From CBDFGN01 sp965247065 (GTDB lineage Bacteria; Bacteroidota; Bacteroidia; Cytophagales; Cyclobacteriaceae): a stretch of 64,000 bases of DNA. The stretch covers positions 744,001 through 808,000 of the forward strand of contig CBDFGN010000006.1 in the NCBI GenBank assembly GCA_965247065.1. Reading direction: 5' to 3'. The notes under the pieces are model-generated. The model saw only the letters and a program-made list of their open reading frames with translations. It was not told where the DNA came from and ran no database searches. Below are positions 25,705 to 34,043 of this stretch, in pieces. The position numbers and the translations under genes are program-made. Positions within the stretch are counted from its first letter, which is position 1. The number at the start of each line of letters is the position of its first letter.

Positions 25705-26619
25705 CTACCTAGATTTCGAAACTCTTAAGGCGTTAAGCTCATTTACCAGCACTCCGTCGGATATCGCGTTCAGGGGAGTAATTTCAGTCTGATCCGCCTC
25801 GATAAAGTAAAAGTTGTTTTCGTAGTACAAGTATAGTTTTCGGCTTTCAACCCCCGCCAGATCCAGGATCTCATAGGGTATATCCTGGAAGTCACCGTAC
25901 AGATACAGCTTATCATTATGATATCGATAATGGAAGTCGTGTTTGCCATCTTTGATCTTTTTCACTGCCATTTCCGGGACTTCATTCAGGTCTTCACCTC
26001 CGGTGGGCAAGGCGGGTAGATCCAGCACGGCGTCAACCGAACCAGGTTCTTCCTCGGCAGGAATCTCAATCAAATTTGGCTGTAATCTTTGGGTTGGTGG
26101 TTTAGCCGAAGGGTTAGTTTCTTGGGCCGTTGAGGGCTGGGTACTCTCGGCAATCTGCTCCAACTTTTGTTCTACCGGAGCTTCAGCCAATTGCTCATAT
26201 TCGGTGGTTTCAATTGACTTAGCCTGTGGCTCGACCTCAGCCTCCGGGGAAGATTCACGGGGAAGGGCTATTTGCTCAACTTCTGGGGATGCTTCCGGTA
26301 AAGTTTCAGGTTCTTGCAGGTAGAAATACGTACCAACCCCCACAGTAGCAATAGCTAAAATGGACCCGGCCAGCTTTAGACCAGATACAGTGCCTTCTCC
26401 AACTCCAGCATTGGGTAGTTGAATATTGTCCAGTCTTGATTTAAGTTGCGCCGTTCTCTGATCCCGGACCGATTGTATTATATCTTCCTGAAAGATCAAC
26501 TCCTCCTTAAGCAAAGGGTCTTGCTGCAGTTGAGTTTCAAATTGCATTTTGTCACTTCCCGATAGCTGGTCGGTAAGGTACAGCTCTATCTTTTCGTATA
26601 TGTCAGCTTGCTTACTCAT
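25705..26619 (-). CDS. putative anti-sigma factor (membrane protein)
   Basis: A 304-residue protein. The first 60 residues resemble zf-HC2-like/anti-sigma N-terminal regions of Bacteroidota (IEKIELYLTDQLSGSDKMQFE...QDPLLKEELIFQEDI), without the zinc ligands. A single membrane segment (LKLAGSILAIATVGVGTYFYL) follows near residue 85. A Pro/Glu-rich linker comes next, then a small periplasmic beta domain (HDFHYRYHNDKLYLYGDF). It lies 3 bp after a broken ECF sigma factor gene, so it is probably its membrane-bound regulator. Assignment is by topology and context. Confidence 0.7.
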   Translation of the reverse strand: MSKQADIYEKIELYLTDQLSGSDKMQFETQLQQDPLLKEELIFQEDIIQSVRDQRTAQLKSRLDNIQLPNAGVGEGTVSGLKLAGSILAIATVGVGTYFYLQEPETLPEASPEVEQIALPRESSPEAEVEPQAKSIETTEYEQLAEAPVEQKLEQIAESTQPSTAQETNPSAKPPTQRLQPNLIEIPAEEEPGSVDAVLDLPALPTGGEDLNEVPEMAVKKIKDGKHDFHYRYHNDKLYLYGDFQDIPYEILDLAGVESRKLYLYYENNFYFIEADQTEITPLNAISDGVLVNELNALRVSKSR

Positions 26620-26622
26620 TTT

Positions 26623-27163
26623 CTAATCTAAAAAATCATGCTCGGAGTATTTACTCTTAACTAATTTATCTAATCTTTTTTTGCACTTGTATTTTTTGGT
26701 TTTCGCGGTATCGGTATTGGCAAATCCTAAGCGATCCGCAATGTCTTGCATGGACAGACCGTCGAAATAATAAAAATTTAGGATCTTCTGACAGGTCTCA
26801 CCCAACTCTGCAATGCAGCTATTGACTATTTTCCGCCTCTCGTCCTTATCGTAATCTACGACCTCGGCCCTATCGTGCTCCTGCCTGGACAACCTGCTTT
26901 TGCGGTCTAACTCCTTTCTCTATAAATTCAGGCAGATACTGTACAAATAGGTACTGATCTTTGAAGTCAGGATCAGGTTCCCACTAGCTGCTTTTTGCCA
27001 AAAAACGATGAGCGCATCTTGATAAATATCTTTAGCCTCTTGCTCGCTTCCACTATTCGTATATTACCAGTTTGGCCATCATCCGATAATACTTTTTATA
27101 AAGATAATCGAGAGCTGGTTCCTCGCCTTTTCTTATCTGAGCGAGAATCTCGTTATCCGTCAT
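26623..27163 (-). pseudogene. ECF-type RNA polymerase sigma factor (frameshift and stop)
   Basis: Reading from ATG 27163: MTDNEILAQIRKGEEPALDYLYKKYYRMMAKLVI (sigma region 2), then the frame fails near 27060. In another frame NSGSEQEAKDIYQDALIVFWQKA and LTSKISTYLYSICLNL follow directly, and a TAG stands where many relatives have Trp (LNLWRKEL). After that RKELDRKSRLSRQEHDRA and region 4 (CQKILNFYYFDGLSMQDIADRLGF) run to the stop at 26623. So there are two lesions: a +1 (or -2) shift and a nonsense codon. Restored, the protein would be about 180 residues, normal for ECF factors. The anti-sigma gene follows at 3 bp. Confidence 0.78.
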
Positions 27164-27334
27164 TATAAAGCCGAGCTTTGCCGTTTATACGCCTAAGACG
27201 ACATATGTAACCTTGAAGGTTTCTATAATATTCCCTCGGACAGTGAGCCATGGGGTAAAATTTCTAAATTAATGGTTTTTCTGGCAATTAATTGGGTTTT
27301 CGACGGAATTTTCTCTCCACGGAACAACGACTTG

Positions 27335-27775
27335 TTATGCAGGTAACCAGGTCTGGGTTCTAAACAGAAATGCAATGTATCCACGGACTTTCAGAGTTCC
27401 ATGCTCCAACCAGATTCGACAGCGATAGGTTTTGCCATTCTCCGGATCCATTATCCGTCCGCCTGCCCATTCATCGTCATCTTTTTCCATATTGTTCAAT
27501 ATGGTCATTCCTATTATCCTCTTGTCTTTACGGTGATCAGTGCACTTGTCGCAAATGGGATTAGGATCCTCGTCAGCGTCAAGGAACAATTGAATTATGC
27601 GTCCAAATAATTGTCCTCCCTGCTCATATATTTCCACAATGGACTTCGGTTTCCCCGAATCGTCGTCTATGGTTTTCCACTTACCTAAAGGGGAAGTCTG
27701 GGCGAAAGATAAATTGCCTACCGATAGTAAGAAGATAATCGCTCCAATAACCTTGGTTCGCCTATCGACCGTCAT
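27335..27775 (-). CDS. DUF2147 domain secreted protein
   Basis: A 146-residue protein with signal peptide (MTVDRRTKVIGAIIFLLSVGNLSFAQ). The DUF2147 pattern follows: PLGKWKTIDDDSGKPKSIVEIYEQGGQLFGRI, then CDKCTDHRKDKRIIGMTIL and GGRIMDPENGKTYRCRIW, ending in LKVRGYIAFLFRTQTW. It is a lipocalin-like periplasmic or exported domain of unknown role. Its ATG lies inside the end of hppA (14-bp overlap in another frame), so it is probably translated from the same mRNA. Confidence 0.85.
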   Translation of the reverse strand: MTVDRRTKVIGAIIFLLSVGNLSFAQTSPLGKWKTIDDDSGKPKSIVEIYEQGGQLFGRIIQLFLDADEDPNPICDKCTDHRKDKRIIGMTILNNMEKDDDEWAGGRIMDPENGKTYRCRIWLEHGTLKVRGYIAFLFRTQTWLPA

Positions 27776-29978
27776 GCTGGTTTTGGGATTCGACGGTAAG
27801 TTCGGTTGTGGCCTTTTTCTGTTCCTCGCCCAGTTTTAGTTGAGATTGATCCACCACAGCTATATGAGGCGCAATGACTAGGGCGACGATGGATGTAAGC
27901 TTGATCAAAATATTCATTGAAGGCCCGGATGTGTCTTTGAAAGGATCGCCGACAGTGTCACCGGTCACAGAGGCCTTATGGGTGTTGGACCCTTTGTTAT
28001 GCATCATGCCGTCAATTTCAACTCCTTTTTCGATCGACTTCTTTGCGTTGTCCCATGCGCCGCCGGCATTGTTTTGGAACATTCCTAATAGTACCCCGCT
28101 AACTGTCACCCCGGCCAGAAGGCCACCTAGAATTTCAGCCGAGGATGTCTCTGGAAAAACGCCTTTCAACCCAAATCCTATCAGCACCGGTATCACCAGC
28201 GGCAGGATACCGGGCAAGATCATTTCGCGAAGTGAGGCCTTCGTAGAGATGTCCACGCATCTCGCATAATCGGGTTTGGCTGTTCCTTCCATAATCCCAG
28301 GAATTTCTTTGAATTGCCGACGGACTTCATTAACCATAAACATGGCAGCCTTTCCCACCGCCGCAATGGCTTTGGAGGAGAAGAAAAAGGGAACCATGGC
28401 CCCTATAAATAAGGCTGCTAAGACAGGGGCTTTGTAAAGATCGATTCGGTCAATACCAGCGATACCAACGAAGGCTGCAAACAACGCCAGGGCCGTCAGT
28501 GCGGCAGAGGCTATGGCAAACCCTTTACCACTTGCAGCTGTGGTATTGCCCACCGCATCCAAGATATCTGTTCTTTCACGAACTTCATCTGGTAGGTGGC
28601 TCATTTGTGCAATTCCCCCGGCATTATCGGCAATGGGTCCAAAAGCATCAATGGCCAATTGCATCGCGGTGGTGGCCATCATTCCGGCAGCTGCAATGGC
28701 AACTCCGTACAATCCGGCAAGTAGATAAGAGACTACGATTCCCGAGGCCAATACCAGGATCGGCAAAGCGGTGGATTCCATTCCCACGGCTAAGCCGGCA
28801 ATAATATTTGTGGCATGGCCAGTCGATGATTGGCGCACGATAGTGTTTACGGGCCGATTGCCAATCGAAGTGTAATGCTCAGTTATAAAACTCATGATGG
28901 TCCCAACCAGCAGCCCAACTAGTATCGACCAGAACACGTCGGCCCGATGAAACTCATAACCTCGGAGAGCCAAGGACTCTGGGAGCAGCCAGGTTACCAG
29001 AAAATAGCAAGCGATAGCCGTGAAGATTATGGAGGACCAGTTGCCCATGTTCAAAGCCTTCAGAACGCTGTCGGTATCTTTCTTTATTTTTACGAACCAC
29101 ATTCCCACTATTGAGAACAGCAGGCCGGTGCTGGCAATGAATAGTGGCAGGATAATTGTTGAGACACCTCCAAAGTTATCGTGGGCAACATCAATTTCCT
29201 GACCGAGAACCATAGCGGCCAGGATGGTTGCCACATATGACCCAAACAAGTCGGCGCCCATCCCAGCCACGTCGCCGACGTTGTCGCCTACATTGTCGGC
29301 TATAGTGGCAGGATTTCGGGCATCATCTTCAGGAATTCCGGCCTCAACTTTTCCAACCAGGTCAGCACCCACATCGGCGGCCTTGGTATAAATGCCTCCG
29401 CCGACACGGGCGAACAGGGCAATGGACTCGGAGCCCAAAGAGAAGCCGGCCAGAACTTCAATGGCAGTTCTCATTTCGATTCCGGTGCTGGCGGCACCCT
29501 GGGGGACAAATATGTTAACGAACAAAATGAATAATACTCCCAATCCCAAAATAGCAAGGCTACCAACACCCAGACCCATTACAGACCCTCCTACAAATGA
29601 GACCCTAAGGGCCTCTCTCAAACTGCTCCTGGCGGCTTGTGTGGTTCTGACATTAGCTCGGGTCGCGATCCGCATACCGAAGAAACCTGCGAGTGCTGAG
29701 AAAACCGCCCCAACTAAGAAGGCACCCGCAATGATGGGGTGAGAATCAGGAACCAGGGTCCCGGAGTAAGCCAGCAGCAGCCCGGCAACCGCGGCGTAGT
29801 AGGTCAGTATCCTCCATTCCGCTTGCAAAAAGGTCATGGCCCCCCTTGCAATGTAACCAGCAATTTCTTGCATGGTTTCGTTGCCCTCGTTTTGGCTGGT
29901 GACCCAGGCAGATTTTATAGTCATTACTGCCAGTCCCAAAATACCAAAAAGGGGGATTAGGTAAATTATATTAGACAT
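27762..29978 (-). CDS. hppA: membrane-bound ion-translocating pyrophosphatase
   Basis: A 738-residue integral membrane pyrophosphatase that couples PPi hydrolysis to H+ and/or Na+ export. The active-site motif DDARNPATIADNVGDNVGD is present, then GMGADLFGSYVATILAAMV and the C-terminal GDTVGDPFKDTSGPSMNILIKL. The stretch GNTTAASGKGFAIASAAL has Ala rather than Lys at the K+-selectivity position, so the enzyme should be K+-stimulated. Whether it pumps H+, Na+ or both cannot be settled by eye. About 16 membrane segments fit the length. Confidence 0.96.
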   Translation of the reverse strand: MSNIIYLIPLFGILGLAVMTIKSAWVTSQNEGNETMQEIAGYIARGAMTFLQAEWRILTYYAAVAGLLLAYSGTLVPDSHPIIAGAFLVGAVFSALAGFFGMRIATRANVRTTQAARSSLREALRVSFVGGSVMGLGVGSLAILGLGVLFILFVNIFVPQGAASTGIEMRTAIEVLAGFSLGSESIALFARVGGGIYTKAADVGADLVGKVEAGIPEDDARNPATIADNVGDNVGDVAGMGADLFGSYVATILAAMVLGQEIDVAHDNFGGVSTIILPLFIASTGLLFSIVGMWFVKIKKDTDSVLKALNMGNWSSIIFTAIACYFLVTWLLPESLALRGYEFHRADVFWSILVGLLVGTIMSFITEHYTSIGNRPVNTIVRQSSTGHATNIIAGLAVGMESTALPILVLASGIVVSYLLAGLYGVAIAAAGMMATTAMQLAIDAFGPIADNAGGIAQMSHLPDEVRERTDILDAVGNTTAASGKGFAIASAALTALALFAAFVGIAGIDRIDLYKAPVLAALFIGAMVPFFFSSKAIAAVGKAAMFMVNEVRRQFKEIPGIMEGTAKPDYARCVDISTKASLREMILPGILPLVIPVLIGFGLKGVFPETSSAEILGGLLAGVTVSGVLLGMFQNNAGGAWDNAKKSIEKGVEIDGMMHNKGSNTHKASVTGDTVGDPFKDTSGPSMNILIKLTSIVALVIAPHIAVVDQSQLKLGEEQKKATTELTVESQNQHDGR

Positions 29979-30011
29979 TCGATTGGGGAACTATGATATG
30001 AAAAACTGGCG

Positions 30012-30019
30012 CAAATATA
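30012..30019 (-). promoter_or_regulatory. candidate -7 box (TATATTTG) for hppA
   Basis: TATATTTG on the minus strand matches TAnnTTTG and lies 33 bp ahead of the hppA start. I find no TTG at the proper -33 distance. Confidence 0.45.
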
Positions 30020-30115
30020 GACTTTTATCGGCCAAAATAACTCGATCCACTTGAATATTAAATCCCTGTCTTGACACCGGAAATCCTCCTTAAAAATGGA
30101 ATCTGATCAGGTCGA

Positions 30116-30568
30116 TTAGGAGCCACGGAGCTTATCAAGAAACTGATTCAACCGATCAACCTCGGCCTCGGAAAGATTGTCAAAAAAGCGGTCAAAATTC
30201 TGGAATACAGGATCCGATTTGGCGAGGAGTTCCAGCCCCTTTTTGGAGATCTGTATTTCCACTGCCCTTCGGTCGGCCAGGCTTTGACATCGGTCCAGCA
30301 GACCCTTAATCCTCAGCCTTTCTACGATGCGGGACGCATCGGACATTTTATCAAGCATCCTTTCTTTCACCAGGTTTACGGTCATCGGGGCGGGATATGC
30401 TCCCCTCAGGATCCTAAGGACATTGTATTGTTGACGTGTAATCTGGAGCGACTTGAATACCTCATTCATCTTCCCAACAAGAAAGTTATGAGTATAAATA
30501 ATGTTGATTAACGCCTTTCGTTTTCCGGATCGGAACTCCTTTTGACCAATCTCCCTTTCTAAGCTCAT
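30116..30568 (-). CDS. MarR family transcriptional regulator
   Basis: A 150-residue winged-helix regulator: ITRQQYNVLRILRGA (helix 2), MTVNLVKERMLDKMSDASRIVERLRIKGLLDR (HTH and recognition helix), CQSLADRRAVEIQISKKG (wing). An N-terminal helix with HNFLVGKMNEVF serves dimerisation. It probably represses a nearby or its own promoter; the ligand is unknown. It sits alone between folE and hppA on the same strand. Confidence 0.88.
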   Translation of the reverse strand: MSLEREIGQKEFRSGKRKALINIIYTHNFLVGKMNEVFKSLQITRQQYNVLRILRGAYPAPMTVNLVKERMLDKMSDASRIVERLRIKGLLDRCQSLADRRAVEIQISKKGLELLAKSDPVFQNFDRFFDNLSEAEVDRLNQFLDKLRGS

Positions 30569-30650
30569 AGTTAATTCTAAAGGCGAAAATTTAGCTTATA
30601 TAGAGGGAGTCTAAAATTGCCAATGAAATAATACGCTAAAAGCCGAGATA

Positions 30651-31340
30651 CTAGTTGGTGTTGATGAAATCCAGGAATTCCTTCTTGACCTCCTTGTCCC
30701 TGAATTTGCCGCTGAAGTGAGCCGTCCCGGTGGTACTGTTGGTGTCTCCAACACCCCGTGATGACACACAAAGATGGGTCGCGTCAATTACCACTCCTAC
30801 GTCGTTGGTCTTAAGGGTTTTCATTATCTCTTTAGCAATTTGGACCGACAGACGCTCCTGCACCTGTGGTCTCCTCGCATAGTACTGAACCACCCGGTTT
30901 ATTTTGGATAAACCAATGATCTTTCCGCTGGAGAAGTAGGCGACATGAGCTTTTCCGATTATTGGGACGAAATGGTGCTCGCAGCTGGAATAGAAAGTGA
31001 TATCTTTTTCTACCAGCATTTCGCCGTAGTCATATTTATTATCAAATAATCGGATTTTCGGCTTGTTTTTGGGATTGAGTCCACTGAAGATTTCACGAAC
31101 GTACATCTTAGCAACTCTTCTTGGAGTTCCATTTAAGCTGTCGTCGTTCAGGTCCAGACCCAAAATATGCATGATCTCCCTGAAGTGCTTTTCTATAAGG
31201 TCAATCTTCAGATCGTCGTCCAATTCGAAGGCATCTGCCCTCAATGGAGTCTCGTAAGATGTGCCCTCGCGCTCCTCACCGACCTCAACCTTCATCAAAT
31301 CAGACTGCAGGGTATTCAACAATGTTTCTTTCGGTTTCAT
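30651..31340 (-). CDS. folE: GTP cyclohydrolase I
   Basis: This enzyme makes 7,8-dihydroneopterin triphosphate from GTP, the entry to folate and to queuosine (with queD next door). The 229-residue protein has NGTPRRVAKMYVREIF, the zinc-site motif FYSSCEHHFVPIIGKAHVAY, IGLSKINRVVQYYARRPQVQERL, and the second zinc Cys in THLCVSSRGV. The N-terminal 35 residues are a non-conserved extension. Its 5' end overlaps queD by 41 bp. Confidence 0.96.
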   Translation of the reverse strand: MKPKETLLNTLQSDLMKVEVGEEREGTSYETPLRADAFELDDDLKIDLIEKHFREIMHILGLDLNDDSLNGTPRRVAKMYVREIFSGLNPKNKPKIRLFDNKYDYGEMLVEKDITFYSSCEHHFVPIIGKAHVAYFSSGKIIGLSKINRVVQYYARRPQVQERLSVQIAKEIMKTLKTNDVGVVIDATHLCVSSRGVGDTNSTTGTAHFSGKFRDKEVKKEFLDFINTN

Positions 31341-31710
31341 ATAATGTGATTTTCAAATCAAGTTTGTGATCGATCTTCTGCCGGAGGATCGTCCAGATTA
31401 TCTGGGCGATATTTTCGGCAGTAGGATTAAGTTCCTTGAATTCGGCAACATCCAGGTTTAAGTTTTTGTGATCAAATCGGTCCACAACATTCCGTTTGAT
31501 CAGTTGGCTCAGCTCCTTTAGGTCAATCAAATATCCGGTTATCGGATCAGGTTCCCCTATAACCTTTACGAATAACTCGTAGTTGTGGCCATGGAAGTTG
31601 GGATTGTAACATTTGCCGAATGCACGTCGGTTCTCTTCTTCGGACCAACTAGCTACTTCCAATTGGTGGGCAGCATTGAAATGCTCCTTTCTGATAACGG
31701 CGGTTTTCAT
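31300..31710 (-). CDS. queD: 6-carboxytetrahydropterin synthase (QueD/PTPS family)
   Basis: A 136-residue enzyme of the PTPS family. Zinc ligands are in FNAAHQLE and FHGHNYEL, the catalytic Cys is in FGKCYNPNFHGH, and the Glu near the C terminus is in ITLYETERNIVEYP. With folE it forms the first two steps of queuosine/preQ0 synthesis; queA lies elsewhere in the window at 50-51 kb. It overlaps folE by 41 bp, so expression is coupled. An alternative is a biopterin-type 6-pyruvoyl-tetrahydropterin synthase. Confidence 0.88.
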   Translation of the reverse strand: MKTAVIRKEHFNAAHQLEVASWSEEENRRAFGKCYNPNFHGHNYELFVKVIGEPDPITGYLIDLKELSQLIKRNVVDRFDHKNLNLDVAEFKELNPTAENIAQIIWTILRQKIDHKLDLKITLYETERNIVEYPAV

Positions 31711-31808
31711 TCAATTGAACTAACACCTTTGGCTGGGGAATGTTGTGAAGTTACAATATAATTTAACATTTAGGGATGCCCAACTGGTTTTGAGGAGTCG
31801 CGTTTAGG

Positions 31809-31816
31809 TATATTTG
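31809..31816 (+). promoter_or_regulatory. candidate -7 box (TATATTTG) for cysH
   Basis: TATATTTG lies 32 bp before the cysH ATG. A TTG at 31790-31792 is 16 bp upstream, somewhat closer than the usual 19-21 bp. Confidence 0.5.
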
Positions 31817-31848
31817 GGCCGATCATAAATTGATCGCAAGTAAAGATT

Positions 31849-32508
31849 ATGGACTTCAAGCAAATTGAACAAAACATCATTCAATATCGCGAAAAGGGGC
31901 AACGGATGTTTTCTACTTCTTCATTTCAATCCCAAAGTCTCGTACTACTGCACATGCTGAGCAAAATCGAGCCTTCGTTGCCGGTATATTTCATAAATAC
32001 CGGCTACCTCTTCCCAGAAACCGTCCAGTTCAAAGAGAAAATAAAGAACCTATGGAGCCTCAATGTTATAGAAGTTAAACCGGCCACTCCGAAATACATG
32101 CAAATGGGCCCTGATGATAAACTTCTGTTTACTTCCGATCCTGACCATTGCTGCTATTTGAATAAAACCCAGCCTCTGGAGGGTGTTCTGCAAGCCCATG
32201 ACATTTGGATAAATGGTATTCGAGCCGATCAAAGCCAGGTGCGCAGTTCCATGCTGGTAGAACAACCCGCCCCTTTTGGTACCGTAAGGTTCCATCCGAT
32301 GTTGGACTGGACCAATCAAATGCTATATCGGTATATTCGTGACCATAACCTCCCACGCCATCCACTGGAGGAGAAAGGATATCAGAGTATTGGCTGCGAG
32401 CCATGTACCCGTAAGCTTGACATGGAGATGCAGGAAAGGGAAGCTCGATGGTTTGGGCTAAATAAGTTTGAGTGCGGATTACATGTAGACTTAGTCTCCA
32501 AAAACTAA
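31849..32508 (+). CDS. cysH: phosphoadenylyl-/adenylyl-sulfate reductase
   Basis: The enzyme reduces activated sulfate to sulfite in assimilation. The 219-residue protein has the PP-loop-type STSSFQSQSLVLLHML and PVYFINTGYLFPETVQF. It carries two Cys pairs (CCYLNKTQPL and GCEPCTRKL), which bind the [4Fe-4S] cluster found in APS-type reductases, and the C-terminal redox motif ECGLH. The iron-sulfur cysteines favour APS as substrate. No other sulfate-assimilation gene is adjacent. Confidence 0.92.
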   Translation: MDFKQIEQNIIQYREKGQRMFSTSSFQSQSLVLLHMLSKIEPSLPVYFINTGYLFPETVQFKEKIKNLWSLNVIEVKPATPKYMQMGPDDKLLFTSDPDHCCYLNKTQPLEGVLQAHDIWINGIRADQSQVRSSMLVEQPAPFGTVRFHPMLDWTNQMLYRYIRDHNLPRHPLEEKGYQSIGCEPCTRKLDMEMQEREARWFGLNKFECGLHVDLVSKN

Positions 32509-32514
32509 AGACTA

Positions 32515-33435
32515 ATGAAGATCTTAGTGACCGGGGGTGCCGGGTACATAGGCACTGAACTGCTCAGGGCCCTTGACCAAAACCCAGTGGTTGATGAGTT
32601 GGTCCTTTACGATAACCTTAGCACGGGCAACTCAAACTTCTTTTTAAACGGTCAACGTGAAAAACTGCACAAGGTCCAATTCGTTTTTGGCGAATTGCTT
32701 GACTCGCGCAAACTGAGGAAATGCCTGGACGGAGTGGATATCGTATATCACCTGGCCGCCCGGGTCACAACACCCTTCGCCAATACCGACCCTCATTTCT
32801 ATGAGCAAATTAATCATTGGGGGACTGCGGAACTGGTTTACGCTATTGAGGAGAGCGATATAAAGAAGTTTATTTATACCAGCAGCGCATCCGTATATGG
32901 CTCCACCAAGGAAATCTTGAATGAACAGAGCATTCCGAATCCTCGAACTTTCTATGGGATTTCCAAATTACGCGGAGAGGAGCACGTTTCTCGCCTGTTT
33001 GAAAAACTTGACACGTATATTATCCGGTGTGGTAACATCTACGGATATAGCCGCTCGATGCGCTTCGACGCGGTTATCAACCGATTCATGTTCGATGCCA
33101 ACTTCAAACACCGGATCACCATCAATGGAAAAGGCACTCAGCACCGGGCCTTCATTCACATTGATCCCGTAGTCCAGGCCCTATCGGGTATTATTGAAAA
33201 CGAAGTGCCGGGGGGCACCTACAATTTAGTAGATCGAAATCTTCAGGTCCTGGACATCGTCGATACGCTCAAGGAGTTGTATCCTGATTTGGAATACATG
33301 TTCATAAACCAACATCTTAATCTGAAGCAGATGAAAGTGGATCCTGAATCGAGATTACGGCAGTACATTGATTTTAGCAATCCCAGAACTTTGAAAGAAG
33401 AGTTGAAGGGATATCTCGAATTCTTTTCATTTTAA
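32515..33435 (+). CDS. NAD-dependent epimerase/dehydratase family protein
   Basis: A 306-residue extended short-chain dehydrogenase. It has the NAD-binding GGAGYIGTELL at residues 7-17, VYHLAARVTTPFANTDP, YTSSASVYG with catalytic Ser, and the YxxxK pair in TFYGISKLRGEEH. GNIYGYSRSMRFDAVINRFM and a GGTYNLVD segment follow. It resembles UDP-glucose 4-epimerase-like sugar-nucleotide enzymes, but the substrate is not identifiable. It starts 6 bp after cysH on the same strand. Confidence 0.85.
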   Translation: MKILVTGGAGYIGTELLRALDQNPVVDELVLYDNLSTGNSNFFLNGQREKLHKVQFVFGELLDSRKLRKCLDGVDIVYHLAARVTTPFANTDPHFYEQINHWGTAELVYAIEESDIKKFIYTSSASVYGSTKEILNEQSIPNPRTFYGISKLRGEEHVSRLFEKLDTYIIRCGNIYGYSRSMRFDAVINRFMFDANFKHRITINGKGTQHRAFIHIDPVVQALSGIIENEVPGGTYNLVDRNLQVLDIVDTLKELYPDLEYMFINQHLNLKQMKVDPESRLRQYIDFSNPRTLKEELKGYLEFFSF

Positions 33436-33549
33436 CTGGGCTCACAGATTTGGAGCACTGTTTGGACCATGCCCCAACTTTAACCATCCGTTACCCACGG
33501 CAGTACGTTAATCAGTCTCAAAAGTTGTATTGTACAAATACTGACAATT

Positions 33550-33729
33550 TTGTTCGTAAATGGACATTTTGGCACTTCGGAATTTAGGCCACTATTTTTT
33601 AAGGACCTGAAGATCAATGACTTGAAAAAGTTGGCATCCAATTGGATGTCTATATATGAGGGTCAGAAACTCAAAATAAACCTAAAGCAAATAATAAACG
33701 TAGAGGAGGAAAGGAGGCTAGCAAAATGA
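33550..33729 (+). CDS. short ORF with half a LysM motif
   Basis: From TTG 33550 the frame gives 59 residues, including INDLKKLASNWMSIYEGQKL KIN, which matches the second half of a LysM peptidoglycan-binding motif. The first half of the domain is missing and the frame is open a little upstream without a better start. Its TGA overlaps the next ORF's ATG (ATGA). It is probably a degraded or truncated LysM gene; a real small gene is possible. Confidence 0.35.
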   Translation: MFVNGHFGTSEFRPLFFKDLKINDLKKLASNWMSIYEGQKLKINLKQIINVEEERRLAK

Positions 33730-33884
33730 GCGGATTATTCAGGACAAATCAGTATTTAATATTAATGTTCAAGATTGTGGTTTCAACCCTGGCAATTACT
33801 CTAAGCTTTTCACTTAGCGCGGGTGTCCCTGATTTGAAAGGATCAGAGACTGAAGGATGCATGCCAATGGAATTGCCAAACTGA
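33726..33884 (+). CDS. small secreted-type peptide (52 residues), unknown
   Basis: ATG 33726 follows a strong purine-rich site (GAGGAGGAAAGGAGG, 33708-33722) and overlaps the stop of the LysM-like ORF. The peptide MSGLFRTNQYLILMF... has a hydrophobic stretch (FKIVVSTLAITLSFSLSAG) like a signal peptide and a short polar tail ending MELPN. I do not recognise it. Together with the LysM-like ORF and the terminator at 33994 it may form a small transcription unit. Confidence 0.4.
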   Translation: MSGLFRTNQYLILMFKIVVSTLAITLSFSLSAGVPDLKGSETEGCMPMELPN

Positions 33885-33993
33885 AGCCGGGGTGAAGAGA
33901 GCTTAGAGTTCCAATAGGTCTAAATTGGTGCGCTAGCCTTACTACCCGAAGAGATAAAAGTAATTGAGCACCAAAGCGGTCATAGTTTTGGTA

Positions 33994-34022
33994 AAAAAGA
34001 GAGCTAATGGGGCTCTCTTTTT
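33994..34022. terminator. bidirectional terminator between the small ORFs and brx
   Basis: AAAAAGAGAGC pairs with GCTCTCTTTTT (11 bp, loop TAATGGG). T-runs follow on both strands. It lies 22 bp past the bacilliredoxin stop and so ends the suf operon, and it also ends any plus-strand transcript of the small ORFs. Confidence 0.85.
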
Positions 34023-34043
34023 TTCTTAGCCGCTTTTTGTGGC

